Positions 10,855 to 21,466 of a stretch of DNA of 64,000 nt are shown here, in pieces (position 1 is the first letter of the stretch; each line of letters starts with the position of its first letter). Source of the stretch: Euglena gracilis (Eukaryota; Euglenida; Euglenophyceae; Euglenales); the NCBI GenBank assembly GCA_039621445.1, contig CP154956.1, forward strand, positions 65,054,257 through 65,118,256, written 5' to 3'. The notes beneath the pieces are model-generated. The model saw only the letters and a program-made list of their open reading frames with translations. It was not told where the DNA came from and did not search any database. Made by a program: the position numbers and the translations under genes.

Positions 10855-11130
10855 TGAAAAACACTCATTTTTTGCTCAAAAACACTTTTTTTTCCGGGTC
10901 CGGGAGGCCAAAAAACATCGTTTAGGGCAAATTTTTTTTTCGAGCTTTTTCGGCATTTTTCACCCGAAAATGACCCTAAGTCCATTGGTTTCAGGCCTAA
11001 AACGGGGGCCGGGGGTCCAAACACGCTCATTTTCTGCTCGAAAACACTTTTCTCGGGTCCGGGAGGTTAAAAAACATGCTTTGGACAAAAAAAATTCGAA
11101 TTTTTTCTTCTTTTTGACCCAAAAATGTCT
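10855..11130. repeat. Dispersed repeat family zeta, two tandem units
   Basis: Two diverged units about 160 bp apart share CACTTTT...CGGGTCCGGGAGG followed by AAAAAACAT, and one carries CGAAAATGACCCTAAGTCCATTGG. Related units occur at 54436-54660 and, inverted, near 36830-36960. AT-rich and non-coding. Confidence 0.65.
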
Positions 11131-11462
11131 AAGTCCACCGGCCTGGGGGGCAGGCCCCAGCCAGGGGGGGCAGGGGGGGGGGTCCGGGTCAGAAATTTTT
11201 TTTCGCTCAAAAACACTTTTTTTGCTGTTCTAAAGTGAAAAAAGGTGTTTTTGAGCAAAAAAATTTTTTCAATTTTTTTTTTTGGGTCCCGACCTGCCTC
11301 CCGACCCCCCCTCACCCAGCCGCCCTGAGACCCCCATGTCCCCAGCAGGGGTCCCCGAATACCCAAAACTGGCCCAAAATCGCACAACCAGGCCCCGGGA
11401 ACCCCAAAAAAAAGACGGTCAAAACCCCCCCAAACCTCATGATTGACCTCCTGGTTTGGGTC

Positions 11463-11594
11463 CCAACTCCTCGTCTAGCCCGAGATACAGCCAATTTACG
11501 GTTTTGGGCCCCGAACAGGCCCGAAATGGCCAAAGTGGCAAATCTGGCCCAAAACCACAAAACGGCCGTGTCTCGGGCTAGGCGAGGAGTTGGC
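11463..11594. repeat. Inverted repeat, arms about 28 bp
   Basis: CAACTCCTCGTCTAGCCCGAGA at the left is matched by TCTCGGGCTAGGCGAGGAGTTG at the right, with a spacer of about 75 bp. It could form a hairpin. It is part of a longer AT-rich non-coding stretch running to about 11960. Confidence 0.7.
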
Positions 11595-11971
11595 CCAAAC
11601 TGCGCATACCGATCGATTGGGCGTCCCAAAGTTGTGGAAGGAGGTCCTTTTTACTTTTTCGCAACTCCACAGCATTTTCGAGATATTTTCAATTTTCGAT
11701 TTTTTGACCCCAAAATGACCCTGCAATTTCCCCGGGAAAAAAAAGGCAGACAACTTTTTTGCTCGGGCCATATCTCCGGACTGGCGTGGAGTTGCGGGTA
11801 ACCTAAAGGCTCTGGAGAAACTAGGGATCGTCCCCTAACCTATAGGCTGTTCACTTTGGCGGCCAGGAAATCCAATCACATCGATAATCCTCGGGGCCCG
11901 GACCTACTCAGGGGTGGGGGGTGGGGGGTGGGGGGGGGGCGGGGGGGTCGGACCCTCCGGCCCCGGTGGTA

Positions 11972-12008
11972 AGCTTCGCTCTTACTCTAAAGAGATAAGA
12001 GCTCAGCG
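11972..12008. repeat. Small palindrome shared with 36141-36178
   Basis: GCTCTTACTCTAAAGAGATAAGAGC is an imperfect hairpin. Its near reverse complement, CTCTTATCTCTTCAGAGTAAG, lies at 36148. It ends just before the first cyclase exon. It may be the end of a mobile element. Confidence 0.5.
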
Positions 12009-12020
12009 ACCCATACTGCT

Positions 12021-12271
12021 GTGGACGGGAGGGGGGCCCTGCCCCCAACGGTGGTCGGCGTGATGTTCACCAGCGCCAGCGTCGTGGCGGGGCTGGCCAT
12101 CCTGTGGCTGTGGATGAACACCGCCGCCCAGAACGAGTCCTACACCGCCATCGAGCTGCACCTCAACTCCGACCTGCTGGACGTCATGGTCCACGACAAC
12201 TTCCGCAACCAGACAGAGAAGGTGGCCCAGGACTACGCGATGACCGTCAGCACGCTGGTGCAGCAGATGGG
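12021..12271 (+). CDS. Cyclase exon: N-terminal membrane helix
   Basis: A hydrophobic segment (VVGVMFTSASVVAGLAILW) is followed by a polar helical stretch with LNSDLLDVMVHDNF and EKVAQDYAMTVSTLVQQM. This is the usual start of Cache receptors: a short N-terminal tail, one membrane helix, then the long helix leading into the sensor. The upstream border is uncertain; reading begins at a GTG-initiated frame and no clear Met exon was found. The donor ATGGG|GTACG leaves phase 2, whereas the next exon reads best in phase 0. Confidence 0.7.
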
Positions 12272-12394
12272 GTACGAGCTTTCCGGCCAGGCCACCTCTG
12301 CTGCTTCTGCGGCGTGCCGTGGTACACCATCTTCCTGTTTGTGAAGTTCTTCGGAATAGCATGACCAGGTGTTCAGTGATCCCCCCTCCCCCAG

Positions 12395-12478
12395 GTCATT
12401 GCCACGAAGTTTCCACCCACCGGGAAGGTCAGCTTGTACCGACTGACATCGGGTGGCAGGGGGCCTCCCACGACCAAG
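12395..12478 (+). CDS. Cyclase exon, extracellular
   Basis: After a pyrimidine-rich acceptor (CCCCCTCCCCCAG) the frame reads VIATKFPPTGKVSLYRLTSG and ends at AAG|GTAACT. The exon has 28 codons and phase 0 at both ends. It lies between the first helix and the first Cache-like module. Confidence 0.65.
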
Positions 12479-12996
12479 GTAACTGGGCTTTCTCTAGTCA
12501 CACTCTTGGAGAACTCTTTCGAAGATGTTCATGGGTAAAAGTTGCCGTACCCACGGCAGGGGATGGGCGTTGGCATAGCACACCCCGGCTGTTGCAGGGG
12601 CTGGCCTGCTGGTAACAGTCTCGGCCGGAGTGGGCTGGATTTTGCCTCCAATTTCCTTGGCCGAGGCCAGGGCACGCTTTGCCTTACCCCAGGATGGCAG
12701 CCCGCTGCTTTTAACGTTGAACACGGCTTTGGACGGACGAAGTGGCTGCAGCAAAGCCTTCCAAATGAAACTTTCCCAAGGAAACTCCTTAAATCCGTAA
12801 ATGAAACTGCGCCATTTCAGCAATGGCCGGCCAAATGTGTCGTCTCCGTCAGTGAGCGCCACCGGTGATAGCCTCGGAGCCAAAAGAGAACAAGAAAATG
12901 GTTCCAGCTTGGTACCATGTGCCATTGGTAGATATTTTCTGACTACCGCCACCGTTGGGAAGATCCAAAGTGGTCCCTGGCATGGTCCTGAATGAG

Positions 12997-13124
12997 TGGT
13001 ACCAGCGGGAGGCGATGCAGTCAGTGCTGGACACCACGCTGATGCTGAAGGTGTGGGTCGGGATGCTGCTGGAAAGCGCTGGGCTGACGGAGACCTGCCG
13101 CCTGATCAACCTCTTCGGCCAGGG
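12997..13124 (+). CDS. Cyclase exon, extracellular helical segment
   Basis: The frame reads WYQREAMQSVLDTTLMLKVW then GLTETCRLINLFGQ, a helical stretch as expected at the start of a Cache sensor. The acceptor is probably AATGAG|TGG (an alternative is AAAG at 12970). The donor is CAGGG|GTGCC. The next 400 bp are AT-rich intron. Confidence 0.6.
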
Positions 13125-13541
13125 GTGCCCCACTTTCCCACTGGAGGCTGCCCGGCTCTGACCCTCCTGGGCAAATGGTTTGTTGCACATTTGGCTGCTT
13201 TCTAAAAGGTCTCCCTTTTCCATCCTGAATCCAAGCCAGACTTCGATGCAAAGTTGGTGCATAATCCACAACTTGGCACAACTTGCCATGCATTTTAGTT
13301 GGGTTTGTTGGTTTTAATGGTTTGTTGCAGCGCAGCTCGCTGCAGCTGACTGCGACTGATTATGTTTGCAACCGGATTCAAAACCAAAATCAGAAAAATT
13401 TCTCTGCAACCAAAGTACCAGTTCAAAAAAATGCGACGTCGCAACTTCCGTTTCAACCCCCCACCCCCTGGACAAATTCCCTGAGGGTTTTAGAAGAAGA
13501 AGAAAACTGGAGTGGGTGGGTGGTTGCCCCTCCCCCCCCAG

Positions 13542-13577
13542 GTCCCTACCTAGGAATCTACGCCCCTGTCCTCAGGG
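13542..13577 (+). CDS. Cyclase micro-exon before module R0
   Basis: After TCCCCCCCCAG the frame reads YLGIYAPVLRG. A GT at 13578 and an AG at 13634 would remove 57 bases, including an in-frame TGA at 13631-13633, while keeping the frame. Without such an intron the TGA would stop the protein. Confidence 0.45.
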
Positions 13578-13634
13578 GTGCCAAGGAAATTCGATACGGC
13601 AATCCACCTCTTTACCAGGAAGATGCACCCTGAG

Positions 13635-13924
13635 GGCACGCCTCTGCCGCCAACAACCAGTCCATGCCCGACGGCTACGAGCTGCTGGTGGGCCAGTGGC
13701 GGAATGGGACTGTGAACGGCACCATACGGTACCTCACCACCCGGCGCTTCCGCAGCGCTTGCGTCAACGGCAACTGCTCTGCCAACGCCGATGCGGCCCT
13801 TCCGCTCATGATGGCCCTGTGGGGCTACACAGGGATCATGCGCGCCGACGACTACCGCCCCAAGCTGGTTCAGTCCGGCTACGTCCCCTTCCCTGGCTAC
13901 CAGATCGGGATGATCTACAGCCAG
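13635..13924 (+). CDS. Cyclase exon: Cache-like module R0
   Basis: The frame reads MPDGYELLVGQWRNGTVNG, then RFRSACVNGNC, then ALPLMMALWGYTGIM, then DYRPKLVQSGYVPFPGYQIG. This follows the known Cache pattern: a GxxxLG-type strand, a Cys pair, a helix, then DYRG-like and aromatic/Gly strands ending in a conserved hydrophobic turn. The exon ends at CAG|GCAACT, which suggests a GC donor. It is the first of four related modules. Confidence 0.7.
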
Positions 13925-14381
13925 GCAACTGCTTGCCTTAACTTGGCATGGTTGTGTGGTTTTTTTCTTTGAGCATTCACTGGCACCCATTAGAATTGCA
14001 TGATGTGTTTCCCCAGAAAATTGTTTATTCAGTTCCACATGACGTTTCCCGTTTGCTGATTTTTGTGGACTGTGCCCACGTCACAGACACCCCCAGTGCC
14101 AACGCTGCATGTTTGGAACATCGCCCTTTCCAGGCTCTGCCAAACCTGCAAGAATTTGATTTCTTTCATCAGACTTGAAACAATAAATACCATTTCTCTC
14201 AAATCTGATGATTTGATTATTTGGTTGTTTTTCCCTAACAGCATCAAACAATGCACAACAGCGGGTTATATGCCATTGGTGTCTGTTGGCAATGCCGTTC
14301 CATTGACATTTGCCTTGGGTAGGGGGAGCTCAGGAGTTCCACCCACACCCGGCAATGCCACGGGGTTTGTGGCGTTCTCAG

Positions 14382-14602
14382 CGTGTTAGGCGGATCGGCA
14401 CGGAGGGCCACGGCCGGTTCGTGGCCAGGCAGGTGCCGGGGGGCCAAAGTCGACATGGACATCCTCCGCGATGCCTTCCACCTGCGGCTGAAGGACATCT
14501 TCGACCGCCTCAACGCCGCGGCCACTGACAGCAAGAAAATCCTCCTGGCCCGCACCTTGGCCAGGCCAGTGCCAGACGCCGCCTCACCTTGGCTTTGGCC
14601 AG
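14382..14602 (+). CDS. Cyclase exon, helical linker (frame break at G6)
   Basis: After TGGCGTTCTCAG the frame gives RIGTEGHGRFVARQVPG, and the good continuation is VDMDILRDAFHLRLKDIFDR in the next frame. The change falls in a run of six G near 14443; five G would keep the frame. A true exon start at CCAAAG|TCGAC is the alternative, but its upstream tract is purine-rich. The segment is strongly helical and precedes module R1. The donor CCAG|GTACCC at 14602 is tentative. Confidence 0.5.
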
Positions 14603-14681
14603 GTACCCCCAGCGGGGGGGGTCATTTTCTTGTTTGTGTGCCAGTCCTCTGACTGCTTCTTCTACTTTGCAAAGTTTTCAG

Positions 14682-15028
14682 GAAACGTGTGTCGGAGGCT
14701 GCTGCGCCAGCCAGCTGTCGTTTGGTTCCAGGGATGAGCGGCTCAGCGCTGTTCCGTACCGCAGTCGCCTGTCGGGGAGCGACGGCACGGCGGAATTCCT
14801 CACGGCCCTGCCTGGCTGCCCCGCCGGCTGCGCGGCGCAGGCGGTGGGGCGGCTCGCCTCCCTCGACGACCCCATGGCCCTCGCCCTGCGGGGCCAGGCG
14901 GGCCAGATGGAGGCGGCAGACTACCTGGGCGTGCCAGTAATCGCGGCGTACCGTGGGCTGCCGGCGATGGGCCTGGGCCTGGTGGTGCAGGTGTCCACGC
15001 AGGAGTTCAGCGACAACATCCTGTCGAA
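14682..15028 (+). CDS. Cyclase exon: Cache-like module R1
   Basis: This is the clearest Cache module. It reads SQLSFGSRDERLSAVPYRS, then ALPGCPAGC, then GQMEAADYLGVPVIAAYRGL and GLGLVVQVSTQEF. The DYxGVPVxAAYRxxPxxGxGLVVxV order is the signature second half of Cache sensors. The acceptor has an excellent pyrimidine tract ending TTTTCAG. The donor may be TCGAA|GTTGGG or the earlier CAG|GTGTCC. Confidence 0.8.
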
Positions 15029-16122
15029 GTTGGGGGCAGCCTTGGGCAGAAGAGCAGGCGTGCTTTTTGTGTCAGGCGTGCTTTTTGTGTGTGTGCGCAC
15101 GTGCACAGGTTTGTGTGTGTGTGTGTGTTAGTGTTGAATGATTTCTTTCGCACAATGCACGATGTGTGGCTGAGATGGAAGCAGATTTGATGTGTCATTT
15201 TCATTGTGGATCACTGTGTCCATTCGATTCACTGTGTCCATTCGATCTGTGGAATAGTGGGTGGCCGGATGCTTCTTTGAGAGCTGTGTTATTTCGCTGT
15301 CCCATTCTGATCCACTGCACAAGGATGACGGCGCAAAGTGCTCAAGTCAGTCAACGACCAGTTCACTGGGTCCAAGTCCCCATCCTTCCACACCATTTTC
15401 CTTCCCCCCAACCTTCTTGCCTTCCCCACACTTCTAAACCCTTGGATCACACGCAACAGTATTTCTTGTTCTGTCTAAGGGAAGGGTGGAGAGGGGTTAG
15501 GTCCAGGTGTTGTTGGTCACAATCAATCTGCGGAGGAGCCAAAAAAAGAGGGTTATGGCTGTGGGGTGAGTTGGGTGGTGGTGAGGCTTCTTTTCAAGGA
15601 GGTCGCGTGGTGCCATGGGAGGCAGGGGGTAGGGCATTTTCGCCCCCCTTGGGGGTATTGCAATAGCGCACCCGGTGCCAGGAACTTCAATGGCCATTTT
15701 CAAGAGAATTGACTTGATCGATTGGAACCATACAGTCATTTTCCCGCTGCGTGACCCCCCCCCCCCCGGTGGGGACGGATGAGTGGTTTTTTGGGAAGGG
15801 GTGGGTGGGTGGGTTTGGGCTGAGAGTGCCACCGGCCACGGGCCAGCCAAAGTCCAGGTTGGTCGGAGAAAACGTTCAGGGTTTTGGGCTGATTTTGGGG
15901 TGGTTTTGGGAATGGTGAGTGAATGGGTTTGCTTCTGGGGAAGGGTTGTGGGTGGATGGGTTTTTTTTTAAAAAAAAGCTGGTGAGTGGGCTTTGGCCTG
16001 GCAAAATAATAAATGCCCTCCCTCCATCTCCTCACTCAGTGGCCGAAACCCCACGGGGTGCCTTCTATTGGCAGGTACCCGATGGGATTCTGTTCCGGGC
16101 CACACATTGGGGGTCTTGCCAG

Positions 16123-16319
16123 CGACGGTGGAGCTGGAGCTGGCCTCCCTACGCCGCGACGCCGCGGGCAACCCGACCATCGCCAACCTGACGGAGTACC
16201 GCTTCGCCGCGGAGTGCCGGGGCGGCTGCAACGTGTCTGCCTACTTCCAGGCGGCGGCCCTGGCCTGCAGCAGCGGAGTGACCCACGCCCTGGACTACCG
16301 CCAGGGGCTGGGCTTCGAT
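16123..16319 (+). CDS. Cyclase exon: Cache-like module R2, first part
   Basis: From the acceptor GGGTCTTGCCAG the frame reads TVELELASLRRDAAGNPTIA, then EYRFAAECRGGC, then YFQAAALACSSGVTHALDYR. The Cys pair CRGGC matches R3 (CRGGC) and R1 (GCPAGC). The exon ends at GGCTTCGAT|GTGGGC in phase 0, part-way through the DYR strand, and continues at 17293. Confidence 0.72.
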
Positions 16320-17292
16320 GTGGGCTACACGCCGCTTTCAATGCATTTTTGGGGTTTGAGAGTTTGCCCTGGTGGACTGGGAAGACATTACACTCCGTTC
16401 CAAAAGTTGTAAGCAAGGATCTTCCTTCTGAAAATTCCCAATTTTTTGAAAAAATTAATTAAATTAAAAACTAAAAAAATTGAGTTAATAAAAAAATTCA
16501 TGTTTTTAACCTGGACTCCCATGTCAGGCAGTGGTGGTGGATTCAGTTGGTAGTGGTGGAGGAGGCACCCTGGGTGCTCTGCATGCGCCACCCTATATTG
16601 CACCACTTCACCGCTTCGCTGTGTTTGAGTTTCTTTTGATGACAAGCATTGACTGACTGGTTTTTCAGAGTGACTGGTTTTTGGCTTATAATCCCTCCCC
16701 CCCTGGGGGGGGGGTCGGCAGAAAACCCACAAGGCGACTCGGCACCGAAAAAGGCCATGGCCATTTTTTTCATTTTGCAATTTTTTTTTTCACAGCAGTG
16801 CACACAAGGAGGTAAGCGTGACTGGTTTTCCGAAACTGGACTGGTTTTTGGAAGAAGAGAACCCCACCACCCCAGAGGGGCAAATTTTTTTTTTTTTTGG
16901 ATGGACAGATGGGTGAAGTTTTTGTGGTTTGCTTGCTTTTGCAAGAGATGGGTACAATGATAGGAAATTTCCAGGAATGCAGAATTTTTGAAACCTGCAT
17001 CTGTGAAAACTTTTAGAAGAAAGCGTATGGTTTCCCCCCACAATGCGGGTGCCTGGTCGGAAAGCCAGCTGATCGGAAAGGGACTGTCGTGCCTTCTTCA
17101 CATCCTGCCCTGGACTTTTGCCATCTTTGCTCAGCGGGCGCCTGAGCAAAGATGGGGCCAGAAAACAGTTGTGTTCCGAATGCCGAGGGACCGATGCACA
17201 GGGACCAGTCATGCCGCCCCCTGTAGTCCGCGGCCAACCCCGTATCCCCCCCCCCCCCCCCCGGTTTAGCCCAGCCCCACCCCCGGGGCAAG

Positions 17293-17414
17293 ATGGTCAC
17301 CGCGGGGTACACCTGCCTGGCGGACCTCGGCACCCTCGTGGCGTACAAGCGGGACGACAGCGAGATCGACGCCCAGGGGCCAGGCCGGGGCTGCCATCCC
17401 CTCCCGGCAACACC
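17293..17414 (+). CDS. Cyclase exon: Cache-like module R2, second part
   Basis: The acceptor GGGGCAAG precedes MVTAGYTCLADLGTLVAYKR and DDSEID, the hydrophobic strand plus terminal acidic motif that closes each module (compare GLVVQVSTQEF in R1). It joins the previous exon in phase 0. The 3' border, at CACC|GTGATT, is uncertain. Confidence 0.6.
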
Positions 17415-17462
17415 GTGATTGATGACGGGGGGGAGGCAGGAGGCGCAGCCCTCCGCTGAGCC

Positions 17463-17570
17463 CCGGCCTGGGCATGCCTGGCCCTGGCCGTGCAGTCCAC
17501 TGACCAGCTGAACAGCAACGAGGTCGGCCAGGGATTCCGCTGCCCGGGCACCCGTGACTGTTGTCTGCAG
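17463..17570 (+). CDS. Possible cyclase exon, Cys-containing
   Basis: A short frame reads LALAVQSTDQLNSNEVGQGF then CPGTRDCCLQ, ending at CTGCAG|GTCCCG. It lies between modules R2 and R3 and has exon-like composition. Support is only composition and the donor. Confidence 0.3.
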
Positions 17571-17926
17571 GTCCCGGGAAGCAGGGGGTGCCCAAGTGGA
17601 AGGAATCACACCGGCCAGCCAGCAGCGGTTTCCAACCTTTGAAACAAGTCCCCCGATCAGTCCGTAATAAATTCCAATATTTTTATTTTGCAGGGTGCAA
17701 AAATGGCCAAGGAGGGCAAGGCGAATGGAGAATGTGCTTTTCCAGCTCAAACCTCTGGTCTCTAGGTGAACCTTTTTTTTCGACACATTTTGTTGACCTT
17801 TGGTTTTTTTTTTGGTTTGGACCCCAGCGCAGACCTTGCCAACCCACCCCCCTGAGAAGTTGGGAAGGAAGGGTGCAGGGCAGAACGGGAATCGGCCGAA
17901 CAGCCAGGGTGGTGGGTGGGGGGGGG

Positions 17927-18330
17927 GTCGACCCCAGGGTTTGATATAAGGAGGGCGTACATGGTTTAGGTGGGGGGGTGTAACCCCCGACCTCCTGGCC
18001 CGCAGGGGGGGGTCCGGCCCCCCCCCCCACCTGCCAGGGGGGTCCGGACCGACCCTCGGGGGGGTTCCCGGGACCCCCCCCAAAAAGGTTCAATTTTTTC
18101 CTCCGGCGCTTCGCGCCGAAAATTTTTTGCATTTTTGGCACATTTTTGCCCAAAAAGTGCCCAAAATGGCACTTTTGGTCGTTTTGGGGGGTCAAAAATT
18201 TTCGGCCACCCTGACCGCGCACCTGTTTAGGTGGGGGGGGTGTCCCCCCCCCCCCCCCCCCCTCCTGGCCCGCAGGGGGGGGGGTCCGGACCACCCCCCC
18301 CACCTGTCCTTATATCGAACCCTGGTCGAC
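17927..18330. repeat. MITE-like element, family epsilon
   Basis: The ends GTCGACCCCAGGGTTTGATA and TATCGAACCCTGGTCGAC are imperfect inverted repeats of about 24 bp, flanked outside by complementary G/C-rich stretches. Inside are two direct copies of TTAGGTGGGGGGGTGT followed by CTCCTGGCCCGCAGG. It lies in an intron of the cyclase gene and has no coding capacity. Confidence 0.7.
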
Positions 18331-19089
18331 CCCCCCCCACTACCTCTTCCTGTATTTCTGGGAGCACCAATTTTTGGACCAATTTTTCCGGTGCCTTCGG
18401 CGCCGGGTGTTTTTTTTTACCCATTTTGGGACCCATATAGGGGGTCTCCCCAAAACCACCCAAAACCCCATTTTTTTACATCTTCCAAAAATTCAACATT
18501 TTCTCGAAAAAATGTCAGTAAAATTTGACTGTGCCAAAATTTGGTACACTTTTTTTGACCTTCGTTTTTTTTCACCCCCGTCCTAAAAACTACCAATTTT
18601 TAACCCTGAATTTTTTTAAGATTTTTTTGTGAAAAAAATGTGGTTTTCCATCAAAAAATCATGTGTTTTGGGTTCATTTTTCAAAAAAGTTTTCAAAAAT
18701 TTTTCTGGCCAAAATCTCCGTTTTCCCGAAATCGGTGAAAATGCTGTGGTGGGTGGCGGGGGTCGACCCCCCCCCACCAGGCCTTCCTGTTCTGCCCTGG
18801 AAGGTTGTGTGTTTTAGCAAGGTTTCTTACCCTCTGAGAAACCATCCTCTGTACCCACCAACCTGTAATTCTATTTTGCAAACACATGTGCATTTTTTGC
18901 AGTTTCTTTTGAATTGAAAGACCCGCCTCTCTTGAGGGCAAACACTTCCTGAGGGCAAAAATTCGCAACCTTTTGGCAAAATCATTTTTCTTCCAAAAAA
19001 ATAACTTTGACCCATTAGGTGACATATTGCAGGAATGAAAGCCATTCCATTCAAATTATTCCAGCAGGCTTATTTTCTTTCTTTTTTCG

Positions 19090-19145
19090 AAGTTTGCCTC
19101 CCAAGCCCCGGAGGGGGGGCTTGGGTTTTGGGGTGGGTGGTGTTA

Positions 19146-19202
<57 letters not shown>

Positions 19203-19340
19203 ACACACACACACACCACACACACACACAACACACATTGCTGGGGGCCAGAGAACGGCCATTGTCAAGTGAAATTTGCCTGGGTTGGCTGGGCTGGGAC
19301 CCAAAACTGGATCATTTCCCCGGGGTGCCCGTGTGGTCGA
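19090..19340. repeat. (CA)n tract inside a dispersed repeat unit, copy 2
   Basis: A CA tract (19146-19236, slightly interrupted) has the same flanks as the copy at 9555-9900, including TTTGCCTGGGTTGGC and GGGACCCAAA downstream. Confidence 0.75.
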
Positions 19341-19830
19341 AAATGTCTTTCTTTCTTCCTTTTTGGCCTCCTCTGCCTCAGTGTTTGGTGACCTGGGATA
19401 TGGAAGAGTCAGATGGAGTGCAGGCTTTTTCCCCCAGCCCCGGAGGGGTGCCTTGCACTGTGGGGGATCTCCCCACAGCATTCTCCTTGCAAGTCCCATT
19501 CAGCCATTCTCCCATCTTCTGCACACCGCACTCCTCTGTCTCACCATGGCTGAGGGGGGTGCATAATTATTGGACGTGCGCTTCCCTGGCTGGCAGGGGC
19601 ACGATTATTAGAAGGCATGTACAGTGAGAACACTGGTTTCTGTGGCGTCCACCACAGGGGGAGATGTACGGAAGCAACGCAAGCCAGCACAAACGCAACA
19701 AAGAAGGCTCCCCCAAGACTTCTCCCTCTCCTCCATGGCAGCAATGTTTTTTGTGCCCTCAAAGTATATGAGCGTTTCCTCTCAAGGTTTCCGGCAAAAC
19801 TTCAGTTGCAAAACAACAACTGGTCCACAG

Positions 19831-19902
19831 CAGTGGTCGGCATGCATTGGGGTCTCTGCCGGGGACACATCGTTCGAGATGCAGCTCGGCCGCGCCAACC
19901 AG
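19831..19902 (+). CDS. Cyclase exon: start of module R3
   Basis: From TGGTCCACAG the frame reads CIGVSAGDTSFEMQLGRANQ and ends at CAG|GTCTGC. It has 24 codons and is phase 0 at both ends. The SFEMQLGR strand matches YELLVGQW in R0 and VELELASLR in R2. Confidence 0.6.
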
Positions 19903-20043
19903 GTCTGCACGGGGAATCCCCAAAACCCCATGGCAGTATGGCCCTGGTATGGGTGTGGATGGGGGGGTTGACCCCCCACCCCTCCTGGTGGGTGGGGAGG
20001 GGTCCAACCCCCCTCTCACGAGGCCTTCCCGTACAGCTCTGAG

Positions 20044-20094
20044 GCCAACCCCGGCGTGGCCCCGCAGGCGGTGCGGACCGCCGCCGACTTCCAG
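20044..20094 (+). CDS. Cyclase exon within module R3
   Basis: From TCTGAG the frame reads ANPGVAPQAVRTAADFQ and ends at CAG|GTCCTG, in phase with the previous exon. A longer form continuing through VLSKQKFSKG is possible. Confidence 0.5.
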
Positions 20095-20239
20095 GTCCTG
20101 TCGAAGCAGAAATTCAGCAAGGGCCGGGGCCCTCTGCCGATGTGTTGGCCCCGCCCCGCCGCATGCCTCAAAGCACCCGCGTGCGAAGACTTCCGTTGCA
20201 ACCCTGGGCCTCCCCTGGACCACCTGTTCCGGCCTGCAG

Positions 20240-20344
20240 GGGACCCTGTGAGCGACTGCCGCGGCGGCTGCACCGGCGGAGCCAGTGCCATGGCCAGTGC
20301 CCTCGCTGGGTATGCGCAGGCCCTCAGCTCTGAGCTCTGGCATG
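20240..20344 (+). CDS. Cyclase exon: module R3 Cys pair
   Basis: The frame reads DPVSDCRGGCTGGASAMASA and LAGYAQALSSEL and ends at CATG|GTCTCG. The CRGGC motif repeats that of R2. The acceptor CCTGCAG leaves two bases before the frame, which does not match the phase of the previous exon. Confidence 0.55.
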
Positions 20345-20810
20345 GTCTCGGGTGCAATGCTGAATGGGCGCAATGGAATATACCGTTAGCCAAGCAATTA
20401 ATGGCAATTAGCAAGCAATTAGCAATTAGCAAGCAATTAGGGATTGGGCCCATGAAAAAGTTCCCCCTAAATGTCACTAAATGAATCTATGTCCTTGATA
20501 GTACAGAGGCAGGAGGCCTGCGCGTGGAGTGCCAGGAATTACTGAATGCTCACTTCGATTCCTTTCTTTTTCACAACCAATAGACCTGCAAAACAAATAG
20601 GGTACTGTTTGGCCACGCCGCTCCGGAACCAGCCGACCTGCCAGGCGGCCATTTCCCAAGGGTTGAGTGGGGTGAGTGTGCAATTTGGAAGGTGCCTGGC
20701 ACTCCAATGGCATCGTTGTGTTCAAATCTTTTCACCGGATGCACATTGTCCCAGGTATTTCCCCTCCCCCTATTCCCAACCGTTTATGTGGCTGGGGGTG
20801 TGGCTTGGAG

Positions 20811-20921
20811 GGCATCCTCTACGGCCCGGACTATCGGGGGACTGAGGTGATGGCGGCTACCACCTTTGTAAAGTCGTTGCTGGTGGGCCTGGTCGCCAAG
20901 GTGGACCAGTCCGAGCTGATG
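20811..20921 (+). CDS. Cyclase exon: module R3 closing strands
   Basis: After GGCTTGGAG the frame reads GILYGPDYRGTEVMAATTFV then LLVGLVAKVDQSEL. DYRGxxVMAA...GLVAKVDxSE is the typical Cache ending. No clear donor was found before the in-frame TGA at 20937; the 3' border is approximate. Confidence 0.65.
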
Positions 20922-21466
20922 ATCGGGCTGGCCCTTTGAATCACACTCTGCCCCACTCTGCCACAAAAAAAAATGCCCCAAACCCTCCACCCAGAACTGC
21001 AAGCGAGGAAGGTGAGGCAACTCCTCTTTCCAGTCTGCAAAGGGGTGCCGTCCTCATCCGCCGACAGGCGGTTTAGTGACCGTTGGCATTTCAAGGAGCG
21101 ACTGGAGTGCAGGGGGGGGGTGAGCATTTGTTGACTGGACGGCTGGGTCTCCAAAAAAAAAAAACTGCTCGTCCGTTTGGACCTCCCCCCCCCCCCAGCC
21201 AGGCAGAGGGCGGGCCAGGCTTGTGCTTAGTCGGGTGCTAGGGGCAGGCACCCCATAGCACCCGATCCGACCCCCCCCCCGGGGGGGGGGTAGGGTTTTG
21301 GGGGGTGCCTGCCCCAAGCAGGCACCCCCCTCCGACCCCGGAAAAGGCTATTTTCAATGAAAAATTTCTGGGTCCCCCCGGACTCCTACCCCCCCCCCCG
21401 GGGGGGTGTGCCTGCTAGGGGCACCCTATAGCACCCACCCCCCCCTCCCTCCCCCCGGTCGGTAAG

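Noticed and set aside
13631-13633. TGA as a sense codon (alternative genetic code)
   Set aside because: The other supported exons and the LINE show no in-frame TGA, and TGA is used as the terminal stop at 33647 and 54996. A small intron or mutation is simpler.
16077-16122. Coding extension VPDGILFRATHWG before module R2
   Set aside because: It would need a frameshift at GGGGG. The acceptor at 16122 explains the exon without one.
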